From assembly GCA_030425205.1 (NCBI GenBank), contig JAUIAP010000001.1, positions 526,393-590,392 of the forward strand: 64,000 nucleotides of DNA, read 5' to 3'. Position numbers and translations under genes: made by a program. The DNA comes from Anaerolineae bacterium. GTDB taxonomy: Bacteria; Chloroflexota; Anaerolineae; Promineifilales; Promineifilaceae. Positions 17,319 to 25,052 of this stretch are shown one piece after another. Below the pieces are notes generated by a model. That model was not told the origin of the DNA, searched no databases, and worked only from the letters and a program-made list of their open reading frames with translations. Every line of letters begins with the position of its first letter. The stretch's first letter is position 1.

Positions 17319-17347
17319 ATTATAGGTAATTGATCATGGGAAGTCAA
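17319..17347 (-). promoter_or_regulatory. Sigma-70 promoter of the rplU-rpmA-rpmE operon
   Basis: On the minus strand, -35 TTGACT (17347-17342), a 17-base spacer and -10 TATAAT (17324-17319) match the consensus at 11 of 12 positions. The predicted start near 17312 gives a leader of about 57 bases that opens with a hairpin. Confidence 0.85.
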
Positions 17348-17533
17348 AGATCGCACGTTCTGCTTGCGACGTACTAATGATCAAAGTGCTTTTGCAAGTT
17401 TTGAGGAGCGGGCGAAGCCGTAAAGAATCATTTAATGGGGTTATGGTGGCTTCGCTATCACAACCCATACGAATCAAGCTAAGGTGCATCAGGTCATTTC
17501 CCGCCGCGCCTGCGGCGCGGCGACTCTGTTTAT

Positions 17534-17725
17534 GGGATTAAATGGGTGCATTCACACCCATTTAATCCCCACTTTATTTCTGCGAGCCGCCGATTGGTCA
17601 TTAAAAAATTAATTCGGTAATAGCCCGTCCTTCCCGCGAAGGCGGGAATCCATTCTTTTTCGCCATGTCATTGCAAAGTTTCGGGAAATCCAATTCCCGA
17701 AACATCGGTTACCGAATTTATTTCT
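17534..17725. repeat. Cluster of hairpin (REP-like) repeats
   Basis: Three hairpins lie in a row. The first has 15-base arms built on GGGATTAAATGGGTG with a 6-base loop (17534-17569). The second is TTCCCGC/GCGGGAA (around 17630-17650). The third is TTTCGGGAA/TTCCCGAAA (around 17689-17713). The last two are enclosed by an inverted pair AATTCGGTAA/TTACCGAATT. Related hairpins occur at 2093-2123 and, more loosely, at 6849-6870 and 46170-46195. This suggests a dispersed REP-type family. Confidence 0.7.
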
Positions 17726-17780
17726 TAAACTGCAAAAGGCGGCGAGCCGAAAGACACAAAATCCCTTATTTAGCGAACAA

Positions 17781-17856
17781 CATATCGACAATCATCTATT
17801 TGGGAGTTGACAAATAGATGATTGTCGATATGATTCATATTGATGAACGTCGATAT
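17781..17856 (+). promoter_or_regulatory. ArsR operators and promoter (perfect 22-bp inverted repeat plus a third copy)
   Basis: A perfect 22-base inverted repeat (17781-17802 and 17811-17832) flanks an 8-base loop. It covers a promoter with -35 TTGACA (17807-17812), a 16-base spacer and -10 TATGAT (17829-17834). Each arm holds one copy of an 18-base motif, ATWGATGAWYGTCKATWT (17782-17799 reversed, 17814-17831). A further copy at 17839-17856 overlaps the ArsR start codon. The predicted transcription start is near 17841, so the message is leaderless or nearly so. Repressor bound here would cover the promoter and start codon. Confidence 0.88.
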
Positions 17857-18148
17857 GGTAAAATTTGCAAAGGCGATGGCCGACCCAACGAGACAGACAA
17901 TGCTAAAAGAGCTTTGTTGTCAATGGTTGTGTGTCTCCGATCTTGTAGACAGATTGGGGGTTAGCCAACCGACTGTGTCGCACCACTGCAACGTGTTGAG
18001 CGATGCAGGATTGCTGACCAAACGACGTGAGGGCAAACAAGTTTACTGCACGCTCAATCAAGAAATGATGACCGTTTGTTGTGGGCAGTTGATGTCAACA
18101 TTTGCGCCACAGCAGACGCTTTCAGTTGAGGCAATCACCGTCAGTTAG
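17843..18148 (+). CDS. arsR: ArsR/SmtB-family metalloregulator
   Basis: This winged-helix repressor of about 101 residues has the family order: FAKAMADPTRQTMLKEL, then the metal-site helix with CC and a further Cys (ELCCQWLCVSDL), the recognition helix QPTVSHHCNVLSDAGLLTKRREGKQVYC and a final CC pair. The Cys placement resembles As(III)/Sb(III)-sensing ArsR proteins, where thiol binding releases DNA. The ATG at 17843 is almost at the predicted transcription start; ATG at 17855 is an alternative with a 13-base leader. The same 18-base operator is found before this gene and before the next, so both are probably its targets. Confidence 0.92.
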   Translation: MNVDMVKFAKAMADPTRQTMLKELCCQWLCVSDLVDRLGVSQPTVSHHCNVLSDAGLLTKRREGKQVYCTLNQEMMTVCCGQLMSTFAPQQTLSVEAITVS

Positions 18149-18164
18149 CGGCGATATTTTTTTC

Positions 18165-18191
18165 TTGAACATATAGATGAACGTCTATTTG
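18165..18191 (+). promoter_or_regulatory. Second ArsR operator within a promoter-like sequence before the ArsO-like gene
   Basis: ATAGATGAACGTCTAT (18173-18188) is a further copy of the operator motif found at the ArsR promoter. It lies between TTGAAC (18165-18170) and TATTTG (18186-18191), a weak promoter with a short 15-base spacer. The placement suggests separate ArsR-controlled transcription of the flavoprotein gene, which starts at 18202. Confidence 0.7.
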
Positions 18192-18201
18192 AACAACAGT
18201 T

Positions 18202-19341
18202 ATGAACGAAATTTATGATGCAATTGTGATTGGTGGTGGACAAGCAGGATTAGCGGCAGGATACCACTTGCAAAAGGCTGATTTGCGATTTGTAGTTTTG
18301 GAGGCATCTGAAAACGCTTTTGGCTCATGGCCTAAATACTATGATTCATTGCGCGTTTTTTCGCCAGCAGGTTACTCATCCTTACCAGGATTACCATTTT
18401 CCGGCGAGTACAATGCGTACCCTTCCCGCGATGATGTCATTGATTATCTTGCGGCGTATCAACGCTACTTTAAGTTGCCGATTATTACGTCTGCTCCTGT
18501 TTCGCAAGTGACGAAATCAGATGATGTTTTTTATGTAAAAACGAAAAGTGGTGGTGTATATGAGACGCGGACGGTTGTTGCGGCGACGGGATCGTTTCAT
18601 CGGCCGAATTTCCCCTCCATTCCCAACCAATCCACTTACACCAACATCCAAATCCACTCCCGCGACTATCGCAATCCAGAGCCGTTTGTTGGCAAGCGTG
18701 TCATCGTCGTGGGCGGGAAAAATTCGGCCGTGCAGATCGGTGTCGAACTGGCAAAAGTCGCCAACGTAACGCTGGCATCGCGCCATCCGATCAATATTCA
18801 ACCACAAGTGATTCTCGGCAAAGATTTTCACTTTTGGGCAAGATGGTCTGGGGTAGACCGCGCTCCGTTTGGCGTTTCACAAAACTTTATCCAACGGCAG
18901 TTGGGGAAAGTTCAGGTAATTGATTTGGGTGGCTACAAAGAGGCGTTGGCAGCAGGGGATCCTGATGTTCGGCCGATGTTTACGCAATTTACTGAAACGG
19001 GCGTGATTTGGGAAGATGGCACAGAAGAAGCGGTCGATGCGGTGATTTATGCGACGGGTTTTCGGCCGAATCTCGACTATCTCAAACCTCTCAACGCCCT
19101 TAATTCAGCAGGCAACCCGCACCACCTAATGGGTGACAGCACCAGTGTGGGCGGACTCTACTACGTCGGTCTTTCAGGCCAAACCTCTTTTGCATCCGCC
19201 ACCTTACGCGGCGTTGGGCGCGATGCCAAACGAGTGACAAAACATTTACAACGCTATTTAGCAGGAAACCCATGCTGTTTTTCACAGCGTATCTTAAATC
19301 TTATAGAGCCTTCAAAACCGATGTTCAACGGCATTGGTTGA
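18202..19341 (+). CDS. arsO: ArsO-like flavin-dependent monooxygenase
   Basis: This 379-residue flavoprotein has an N-terminal FAD motif (IVIGGGQAGLAAGYHL), the family stretch GSWPKYYDSLRVFSPAGYSSLPG, a second dinucleotide motif (VIVVGGKNSAVQIGVEL) and the C-terminal DAVIYATGFRPNLDYL. This is the layout of ArsO/CzcO-type NAD(P)H-dependent flavin monooxygenases found in arsenic operons. It follows ArsR behind an ArsR operator copy, which supports a role in handling arsenicals; the exact reaction is unknown. The symbol is by family resemblance only. The product lacks membrane segments and should be cytoplasmic. Confidence 0.8.
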   Translation: MNEIYDAIVIGGGQAGLAAGYHLQKADLRFVVLEASENAFGSWPKYYDSLRVFSPAGYSSLPGLPFSGEYNAYPSRDDVIDYLAAYQRYFKLPIITSAPVSQVTKSDDVFYVKTKSGGVYETRTVVAATGSFHRPNFPSIPNQSTYTNIQIHSRDYRNPEPFVGKRVIVVGGKNSAVQIGVELAKVANVTLASRHPINIQPQVILGKDFHFWARWSGVDRAPFGVSQNFIQRQLGKVQVIDLGGYKEALAAGDPDVRPMFTQFTETGVIWEDGTEEAVDAVIYATGFRPNLDYLKPLNALNSAGNPHHLMGDSTSVGGLYYVGLSGQTSFASATLRGVGRDAKRVTKHLQRYLAGNPCCFSQRILNLIEPSKPMFNGIG

Positions 19342-19404
19342 GACCAAGCACATGCTCTTCTCAATCATTGTGTTTTCGGATTTAATAGATAATGGAGATT
19401 TAGA

Positions 19405-20961
19405 ATGTCAAACAATCACGTACAACAAACGCTCCCTGTAGCAATCATCGGTGGCGGCCCTGTCGGGCTTGCCGCAGCAGCCCAGCTGGCAAAACGCAAC
19501 GAATCGTTCATTTTATTTGAAGCGGGCAAAGATGTTGCCGCCAATGTCGAATCATGGAAACATGTGCGCCTCTTTTCGCCTTGGCGTTACAATATGGACG
19601 ATTCTGCTAGAGAACTCTTGGAAATGACAGGCTGGCAAGTCCCCAGCTTGGAGCATTTACCGACGGGGGAAGAGCTGATTTCGGAATATATGCGCCCGTT
19701 GGCGAACTTGTCCAACATAAAACAGTTCATTCATTTTGATGCGCGGGTTGTCTCTATCGGCCGAAAAGGGCTAGACAAAATGGTGACACATGGGCGTGAC
19801 GAGTTACCGTTTGTCGTGCAGGCACGTATTGCGGGAACGATGCAATCATTTGAAGCCCGCGCAGTCATTGATGCGTCTGGCACATGGGACAACCCCAATC
19901 CAATCGGGTCAGGTGGCATTGCGGCACAAGGCGAGCGAGAAGCACGCGAACACATCTTTTATGGCATTCCAGACGTGTTAGGCGCACATCGCGCACGCTA
20001 TGCTGGCAAGAAAGTGATGGTCGTCGGTAGCGGTCACTCCTCCATCAATGCGCTGCTTGAGTTGCTTGAGCTGGAAGAGGAAGAACCTAACACAAAAATT
20101 GTCTGGGTATTGCGAAAGAAACAGCTAGAGCGCGTCTATGGGGGTGAGGCAAACGATGCACTTCCCGCCCGTGGTGCGTTGGGCACACGCATTCGCACGA
20201 TGGTTGAGGCCAACCGGTTAGAGGTGTTTACGCCATTCCAAATCTTCGCGCTAAATTCTGTGGCGGGAAAATTTGACGTGCATGGTACGTTGGATGGCAA
20301 CGAATCGATCATCGCAGGTGTTGATGAAATTGTTTCCAACACGGGCTCGCGTCCAGATATGTCCTATTTGCGCGAGGTGCGTGTGGCATTTGACCCAACC
20401 CTCGAAAGCGTGCCAGAGCTAGCACCGCTCATTGACCCTAACTTCCACAGTTGTGGCTCTGTTCCGCCACACGGCGAACGAGAGCTACGTCAACCAGAGA
20501 AAAACTTCTATATCGCGGGGCTTAAGAGCTACGGGCGTGCGCCCACCTTCTTGATGGCGACTGGGTATGAGCAAGTGCGCTCAATTGTCGCAGCCCTTGC
20601 AGGTGATTGGGAAGCCGCAACAAAAGTTGCGCTTAACCTCCCCGAAACGGGCGTTTGCAGCAGTGACTTTGACATTCCGGGGCAATCTTGTTGTGGCCCA
20701 ACTGAGACAGCGACACCTGTTATCACGCTCGATGCGATTGGCGGCGTGGCTGGCTATGGAACGCCTAAAGTCGCGCCAGCTACCATCGACATCGCTATGA
20801 TCGGTGCTGATGCGCCTTGCTGTGACACCACAACAAAGGCTGAAACCGCTTGTTGCGCGTCAGCAGAACCAGTTCTGGCCGTTGAGGGCATTGCTGTCAT
20901 TAGTGCGGACGGCACGTCTTGCTGTGATACTGAAACAAAGGCTCTGACCTCCTGTTGTTAA
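19405..20961 (+). CDS. FAD/NAD(P)-binding flavoprotein with Cys-Cys-rich C-terminal tail
   Basis: This 518-residue flavoprotein has N-terminal VAIIGGGPVGLAAAAQL, an internal VMVVGSGHSSINALLEL and IVSNTGSRPDMSYL near residue 320, so two dinucleotide-binding folds. The last 110 residues are unlike the family core: five vicinal cysteine pairs occur in GQSCCGP, APCCDT, TACCAS, TSCCDT and the terminal TSCC. Vicinal thiols are known to bind trivalent arsenicals tightly. With ArsR, ArsO and ArsN1-like neighbours, the tail is probably a thiol sink or substrate-delivery arm for As(III) or an organoarsenical. That is inference. ATG at 19405 follows GGAGA by about nine bases. Confidence 0.82.
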   Translation: MSNNHVQQTLPVAIIGGGPVGLAAAAQLAKRNESFILFEAGKDVAANVESWKHVRLFSPWRYNMDDSARELLEMTGWQVPSLEHLPTGEELISEYMRPLANLSNIKQFIHFDARVVSIGRKGLDKMVTHGRDELPFVVQARIAGTMQSFEARAVIDASGTWDNPNPIGSGGIAAQGEREAREHIFYGIPDVLGAHRARYAGKKVMVVGSGHSSINALLELLELEEEEPNTKIVWVLRKKQLERVYGGEANDALPARGALGTRIRTMVEANRLEVFTPFQIFALNSVAGKFDVHGTLDGNESIIAGVDEIVSNTGSRPDMSYLREVRVAFDPTLESVPELAPLIDPNFHSCGSVPPHGERELRQPEKNFYIAGLKSYGRAPTFLMATGYEQVRSIVAALAGDWEAATKVALNLPETGVCSSDFDIPGQSCCGPTETATPVITLDAIGGVAGYGTPKVAPATIDIAMIGADAPCCDTTTKAETACCASAEPVLAVEGIAVISADGTSCCDTETKALTSCC

Positions 20962-20968
20962 ATCCTAT

Positions 20969-21069
20969 GATTAAAACCACAGGCTGACATGCCAAACACG
21001 CTAAAGCGCGTTGATCTCAGTGCGCTCTAGCGTACTTTGTCTATCAGCCTTCGGTTTTAACCGCAGGTC
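20969..21069. repeat. Cruciform-capable repeat element between ars genes, related copy at 46.3 kb
   Basis: The outer arms TTAAAACCACAGGCTGAC and its approximate complement (16 of 20) enclose inner arms ACGCTAAAGCGC/GCGCTCTAGCGT (11 of 12). The right side, TATCAGCCTTCGGTTTTAACCGCAGG, is nearly the same as a block at 46.34 kb. This marks a short dispersed non-coding element. Confidence 0.7.
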
Positions 21070-21076
21070 AAGAGAA

Positions 21077-21586
21077 ATGACAAACTACACTATCCAACCC
21101 GCGACCCTAGACGATTGGGACGACATCCGCGAAATCTATCGACTCGGTGTGTTGACCGATCAGGCGACATTCAATACTGTTGACGACATTACAGATGATG
21201 GCGCGGAATGGTTTGCTGGCAAGCTGCCTGGTTTTGTGTTCAAAGCGGTTGATGACGATGGCACGATGCTTGGCTGGGGCTGTCTTTCGCCGACTTCAAA
21301 GCGGCGTGTTTATAGCGGCGTGGTTGAAGATTCTGTTTATGTTGCGCCGGAGGCACAGGGGCGCGGTGTTGGATCGGCGTTGTTGAGAGTGCTGGTGGAA
21401 TCGGCCGATCACAACAATATCTGGACAATCATCGCCGGCATCTTCCCCGAGAACAAAGCCAGCATACGACTACACGAAAAGTTTGGCTTCCGTATTGTCG
21501 GCATCCGCGAAAGGATTGCGCAACAGCATGGCATTTGGCGGGATGTTGCATGGCTTGAACGGCGTAGTCAGGTTGCAGGTCAATAG
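21077..21586 (+). CDS. arsN1: ArsN1-like GNAT N-acetyltransferase (phosphinothricin/arsinothricin acetyltransferase family)
   Basis: The start at 21077 (MTNYTIQPATLDDWDDI) gives 169 residues, normal for the family; the longer frame from 21011 runs through repeat sequence. The GNAT acetyl-CoA motif is VAPEAQGRGVGSALL. The sequence GIFPENKASIRLHEKFGFRIVGIRERI...GIWRDVAWLERRS is the hallmark of the phosphinothricin acetyltransferase/ArsN1 branch. ArsN1 acetylates the amino group of arsinothricin and phosphinothricin. Position after ArsR and two flavoproteins fits an organoarsenical-resistance role, though a plain PAT-like or methionine sulfoximine acetyltransferase is possible. Confidence 0.82.
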   Translation: MTNYTIQPATLDDWDDIREIYRLGVLTDQATFNTVDDITDDGAEWFAGKLPGFVFKAVDDDGTMLGWGCLSPTSKRRVYSGVVEDSVYVAPEAQGRGVGSALLRVLVESADHNNIWTIIAGIFPENKASIRLHEKFGFRIVGIRERIAQQHGIWRDVAWLERRSQVAGQ

Positions 21587-21710
21587 TGCTGTGTGGCAAC
21601 TTTTATGCTTTGTACTTGCCTTCTGTAAATTCAAGCCCACCCTCATTTTCAGATCATTCACTATATCACCCTTTAAAGTATGCTAAAATCGGAACGTAAT
21701 TGGACGCTCT

Positions 21711-22439
21711 ATGAAGATTTTAGTTATATCCGACATCCACGCGAACCTCACTGCATTTGAGGCGGTACTCGAAGACGCAAACGACAATTGGGACGAAATT
21801 TGGTGCTTAGGCGATGTAATCGGCTATGGGCCCGACCCGAATGAGTGTGTTGCGCTTTTACGCGAGCATCCGCACATTACGTTGACTGGCAATCATGATT
21901 GGGCAGCATTGGGCAAACTCGATGTCTCTACGTTCAATCAAGATGCGCAGGATGCCGTTGCGTGGACAAGCGACACGTTAAACGACGATGCACGCGCATA
22001 CCTCGAAGCGCAACCACCCATGTTGGTGAAAGAGCAGTTTACGCTCGCCCATGCCAGCCCGCGCCAGCCTGTTTGGGAGTACATCACTGATGCATTTATC
22101 GCGTGGGAAAACTTTGACTTTTTCGACACGCCATACTGTCTTGTTGGACATACACATTATCCCGTCGTGTTTGAGCATGATGAAGAGTATGGGGCACTGG
22201 CGTTTCATGCGGATTATGTGCGACCGCTTAGCTTAGAAGGCAAGCATCTCATCATCAATCCGGGCAGTGTGGGTCAACCACGTGATTCTGATCCGCGTGC
22301 GGCCTATTCGCTGCTCGATCTCGACACGCTAACATGGCAACATAAGCGTGTTCCGTATGACATTGCCGCGACGCAGAAACGCATGTTGCATGCGAAATTA
22401 CCGCAGAGACTCATTGCACGATTACAATTTGGCTGGTAA
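21711..22439 (+). CDS. Calcineurin-like metallophosphoesterase (YfcE/MJ0936 type)
   Basis: This 242-residue protein has the five metal-binding motifs in order: DIHAN (D8, H10), GDVIGYGP (D35), GNHD (N61, H62), a His in LAHASP, and GHTHYPV. Small stand-alone members are phosphodiesterases, often active on model substrates or cyclic nucleotides; the biological substrate is unknown. The product is cytoplasmic with no signal peptide. A strong hairpin terminator follows at 22469-22528, separating it from the next gene. Confidence 0.93.
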   Translation: MKILVISDIHANLTAFEAVLEDANDNWDEIWCLGDVIGYGPDPNECVALLREHPHITLTGNHDWAALGKLDVSTFNQDAQDAVAWTSDTLNDDARAYLEAQPPMLVKEQFTLAHASPRQPVWEYITDAFIAWENFDFFDTPYCLVGHTHYPVVFEHDEEYGALAFHADYVRPLSLEGKHLIINPGSVGQPRDSDPRAAYSLLDLDTLTWQHKRVPYDIAATQKRMLHAKLPQRLIARLQFGW

Positions 22440-22468
22440 CACCCTTCTTATCCTTATAGATTCACAGG

Positions 22469-22528
22469 AGAGATTCTGCTCATATATCGCACGATTGGCG
22501 CGGTATTATGAGACAAGAATCTCTTTTT
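22469..22528 (+). terminator. Long two-part hairpin terminator after the phosphoesterase gene
   Basis: The outer stem AGAGATTCT (22469-22477) pairs with AGAATCTCT (22516-22524), followed by T4. Inside it CTCATA pairs with TATGAG around a loop of about 20 bases. The size and the second inner stem are larger than a minimal terminator, so a small structured RNA is possible. Confidence 0.8.
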
Positions 22529-22611
22529 GTTCATGGGGTTTGCTAAAATACCGCGTTTAATTGGAAGGAAATACGCAATTCTTGCCGGCGCAGAATTGCC
22601 AATGCAACAAT

Positions 22612-23160
22612 ATGTTTGAACGATTAAAGCGGTGGCACAACGAGCATGTTTTAGAGGATGGGACGCGCATCTGGCTTCGGCCGATTCTTCGTACCGATAT
22701 GCCATACCTGCTCGATATTTTTGCCAATCTATCTTCCCAAAGCCGTTACCAACGCTTTATTGCAGCGGTGGATAATCTTTCACAAGAGCGCGTCGAAGAG
22801 TTGGCAACCCAAATGGTTGAAGACACGGTGACACATGGACGCGGCGTGTTAGCCTTTCGGGAAATTGAAGGGCAGAATGTACCAATTGGGGGCGTGCGTT
22901 ATTTCTTGGAAGAGGACGGGGGAACATCGGCTGAATTTGCCATTACGATTCGTGACGACTATCAACGTAAGGGCGTCGGCAAACTGCTTCTTAACGAGTT
23001 GATCCGCCAAGCGCAAGCACGGGGCGTGACGCGCTTAACGGGTCTCGCCCTCGCTGACAATGCAGGGTTGTGGCGTTTGGTTGAACAAACCGGGTACCCA
23101 ATTAATCGGCAACCCGGTTCTGGTGACGTGGAATTTGAACTGCTAATCGGCCGCAGCTAA
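22612..23160 (+). CDS. GNAT-family N-acetyltransferase
   Basis: About 182 residues from ATG 22612 (MFERLKRWHNEHVLEDG); the frame extends to a TTG at 22561. The GNAT core is visible: the TRIWLRPILRTDMPYL start, the central FAITIRDDYQRKGVGKLLLNELIRQA acetyl-CoA pyrophosphate loop and a C-terminal LALADNAGLWRLVEQTGY helix. Proteins beginning with this LRPI-type start are often related to the acetyltransferase domain of Pat/acetyl-CoA-synthetase-like protein acetylases. The substrate is unknown. The 3' end overlaps the convergent TspO-like gene by 18 bases. Confidence 0.85.
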   Translation: MFERLKRWHNEHVLEDGTRIWLRPILRTDMPYLLDIFANLSSQSRYQRFIAAVDNLSQERVEELATQMVEDTVTHGRGVLAFREIEGQNVPIGGVRYFLEEDGGTSAEFAITIRDDYQRKGVGKLLLNELIRQAQARGVTRLTGLALADNAGLWRLVEQTGYPINRQPGSGDVEFELLIGRS

Positions 23161-23907
23161 GCCAACTGAGCGATTTGGCAGCACAAAAGGCAACAGCGCG
23201 ACGATCACGGCCATCACAACGGCTGTCACAGCCACAGGCAACACATCTGAAAACTTCACCGCAATCCCCACAAATGCCCAAACCAACACGCTGACATAGG
23301 CAATATCGCGATGGCGCACAGCGATGAGTCCGCCAACGACGGTCGCTACAACAATCATAATTGCTGACCACAGCGGTTCAGGCAAACCAAATCCATCCCA
23401 ACCACCCACAACAAGCACCGATGTAACGTTTGCAACGGTCGCAACCGTTATCCAGCCAAGATAGACGCTAAAGGGCAAGCGTAGAAAGAACCATTCCTCG
23501 CGTTTGACGGTGTAACGCCCCGTTCCCAATTGCCAGTAGATCGCAATAAGCGCGCTCAAAATAACCAGCATGGCGATGAGACTCAATCCGACAAATTGAT
23601 AGTGCCAAAGAATGATCCACATCGTGTTGGCGATATTGCTGAGAATAAACCAAGGCGCAATTTGCTTTAGCAAGCCGTTGTTCTTCTGGGCTGGTAACGC
23701 CTGATAGACGGTGAATGCGCCAACGAGCAGATAGATTACCGCCCAAATCGAGAAAACATAGGCGGCGGGAACAAAATAATTTGGGATACTATCAGATAGA
23801 TCGCCTGTGGTGATTCCGTTGATTGGCAGTATATTTGCCAGCGCGTTAACAATGATGGTCATCGCAAAGCTAGATACGACAAGAATTTGTCTTAGTTGGT
23901 TGTTCAT
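23143..23907 (-). CDS. TspO/MBR-like integral membrane protein
   Basis: This 254-residue protein has about seven TM helices. The stretch YFVPAAYVFSIWAVIYLLVGAFTVYQ and the later FLRLPFSVYLGWITVATVANVT match the Trp-rich pattern of the TspO/MBR superfamily. It is longer than the 160-residue, five-helix TspO of porphyrin transport, and belongs to the larger uncharacterised branch. Ligand unknown. The neighbour on the divergent side is a YhhN-type membrane protein. Confidence 0.75.
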   Translation of the reverse strand: MNNQLRQILVVSSFAMTIIVNALANILPINGITTGDLSDSIPNYFVPAAYVFSIWAVIYLLVGAFTVYQALPAQKNNGLLKQIAPWFILSNIANTMWIILWHYQFVGLSLIAMLVILSALIAIYWQLGTGRYTVKREEWFFLRLPFSVYLGWITVATVANVTSVLVVGGWDGFGLPEPLWSAIMIVVATVVGGLIAVRHRDIAYVSVLVWAFVGIAVKFSDVLPVAVTAVVMAVIVALLPFVLPNRSVGLAAAD

Positions 23908-23994
23908 AGTTGATTCCTTATGTTTTGTCTAGCAATATAGCTGAAATATCTATATTTTGTCGATATTTTGAGAAAAATATACAAGGTTCTATCA

Positions 23995-24576
23995 ATGTTT
24001 GTCTACATTTTACTTGTCATCTGCTATCTCGCTATGGGGAATTGGTTGGAGAAGCGAGCCACTCTGCGCCCATTTTTCAAGGCATTGCCAATTTGTTGGC
24101 TCGCTTATATGGCGTTTGGGAATTGGGGCCTGTTGGCTGCGCTGTTGCTCTCAGCTGCCGGAGACATCACGCTTGAACTTGAAGGAGAGCAATCTTTCAT
24201 GGTCGGTGTGGGATTCTTTTTGTTGGCGCATGTTGCCTATATCGGCCGAATGTTACCGCTCATGCCAAACAACAATCTTTGGCTACTCATTCCTCTCATC
24301 ATCTATGGCATCATAATCGTGCGACTTTTGCTGCCAAAGCTAGGAGTATTAAAGATTCCTGTTCTGGCCTACGTTGTCGTTATTTTAAGTATGGGAGTCG
24401 CCGCATTACTGCACGCACCCTTTTCATGGATTGTACTTTTGGGTGCAGGTAGCTTTATTTTCTCCGACAGCGCAATTGCGATAGACAAGTTTATTCGGCC
24501 GATTCCCCAACGTGATCTAATTGTCATGATTTCGTACTATCTCGCACAATGGTTGTTGGTCTCTGGCTTGTCGTGA
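23995..24576 (+). CDS. YhhN/TMEM86-family membrane protein (lysoplasmalogenase-like)
   Basis: About 193 residues from ATG 23995, chosen because AAGG lies eight bases upstream; an in-frame TTG at 23968 is the longer option. Eight hydrophobic segments contain the YhhN signatures: LLLSAAGDITLEL (family Asp), FMVGVGFFLLAHVAYIGRM (His/Tyr) and FIFSDSAIAIDKF near the end (SD motif). Family members TMEM86A/B hydrolyse the vinyl-ether bond of lysoplasmalogens. Bacterial function is inferred only. Confidence 0.88.
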   Translation: MFVYILLVICYLAMGNWLEKRATLRPFFKALPICWLAYMAFGNWGLLAALLLSAAGDITLELEGEQSFMVGVGFFLLAHVAYIGRMLPLMPNNNLWLLIPLIIYGIIIVRLLLPKLGVLKIPVLAYVVVILSMGVAALLHAPFSWIVLLGAGSFIFSDSAIAIDKFIRPIPQRDLIVMISYYLAQWLLVSGLS

Positions 24577-25052
24577 ACAATCGTTTCATGCATAGAAGCG
24601 TGTCGATGAGCACGGACCGTCTTAACGATAGTCCCCAAATGTTATACACATTTCTCTCTTGTATATATATTCTTATTAGTATGTCGTAGTAGGGGCTGTG
24701 GAAAAGTGGATAGATCAAAAGAGCGGGTAAATGTGGGGGGATCACGTCGTGATCAGTCCCTATGTGATGGGATCACGCCAAAAGTTGGCGACGAGATCTG
24801 TGGAAAAGATGTGGGCGGTCTGTTTCGGCCGAAAATCCAGTACCCGTTTCCTATTACACACCAAACCCATATATAGCGTAGCACTATTGTTCGTCCCAAC
24901 ATCTTACGAACTGCCTTTCCATTGTTTTCCCCGTTCTGATCTACTTTTCCACAGTTATCCCCGTCTTATCCACACAAAATGCGGTAAAACACCCCTCATG
25001 ATGCTACAATTTGCGCCGAATGAGCAAGCAATCTACAGGTTATCCCCTACAT
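24577..25052. other. Candidate chromosomal replication origin: AT-rich tract plus DnaA-box-like 9-mers
   Basis: This gene-poor stretch starts with an AT-rich tract (24653-24685, TGTATATATATTC and following), a possible unwinding element. DnaA-box-like 9-mers surround it: TTATACACA (24642), TGTGGAAAA (24697, 24799), TTTTCCCCG (24925), TTTTCCACA (24945), TTATCCCCG (24955), a perfect TTATCCACA (24966) and TTATCCCCT (25040). The left boxes face right and the right boxes face left. A 15-base palindrome, GATCACGTCGTGATC, lies at 24740-24754, and one TCGGCCGA at 24825. No dnaA, dnaN or gyr gene is in the window, so the call rests on the box cluster alone. Confidence 0.65.

Larger units (their letters stand above)
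17256..17842. other. 587-base intergenic region with rplU control sites, hairpin repeats and the ars operators
   Basis: From left to right it holds the rplU leader and promoter (17256-17347), a stretch with no clear signal, a cluster of hairpin repeats (17534-17725), and the operator/promoter of the ArsR gene (17781-17856). I see no coding sequence in it. Confidence 0.7.

Noticed and set aside
24740..24754. GATCACGTCGTGATC as a transcription factor operator for the neighbouring genes.
   Set aside because: It lies inside the DnaA-box cluster, more than 250 bases from the next start codon, and has no second copy near a promoter.
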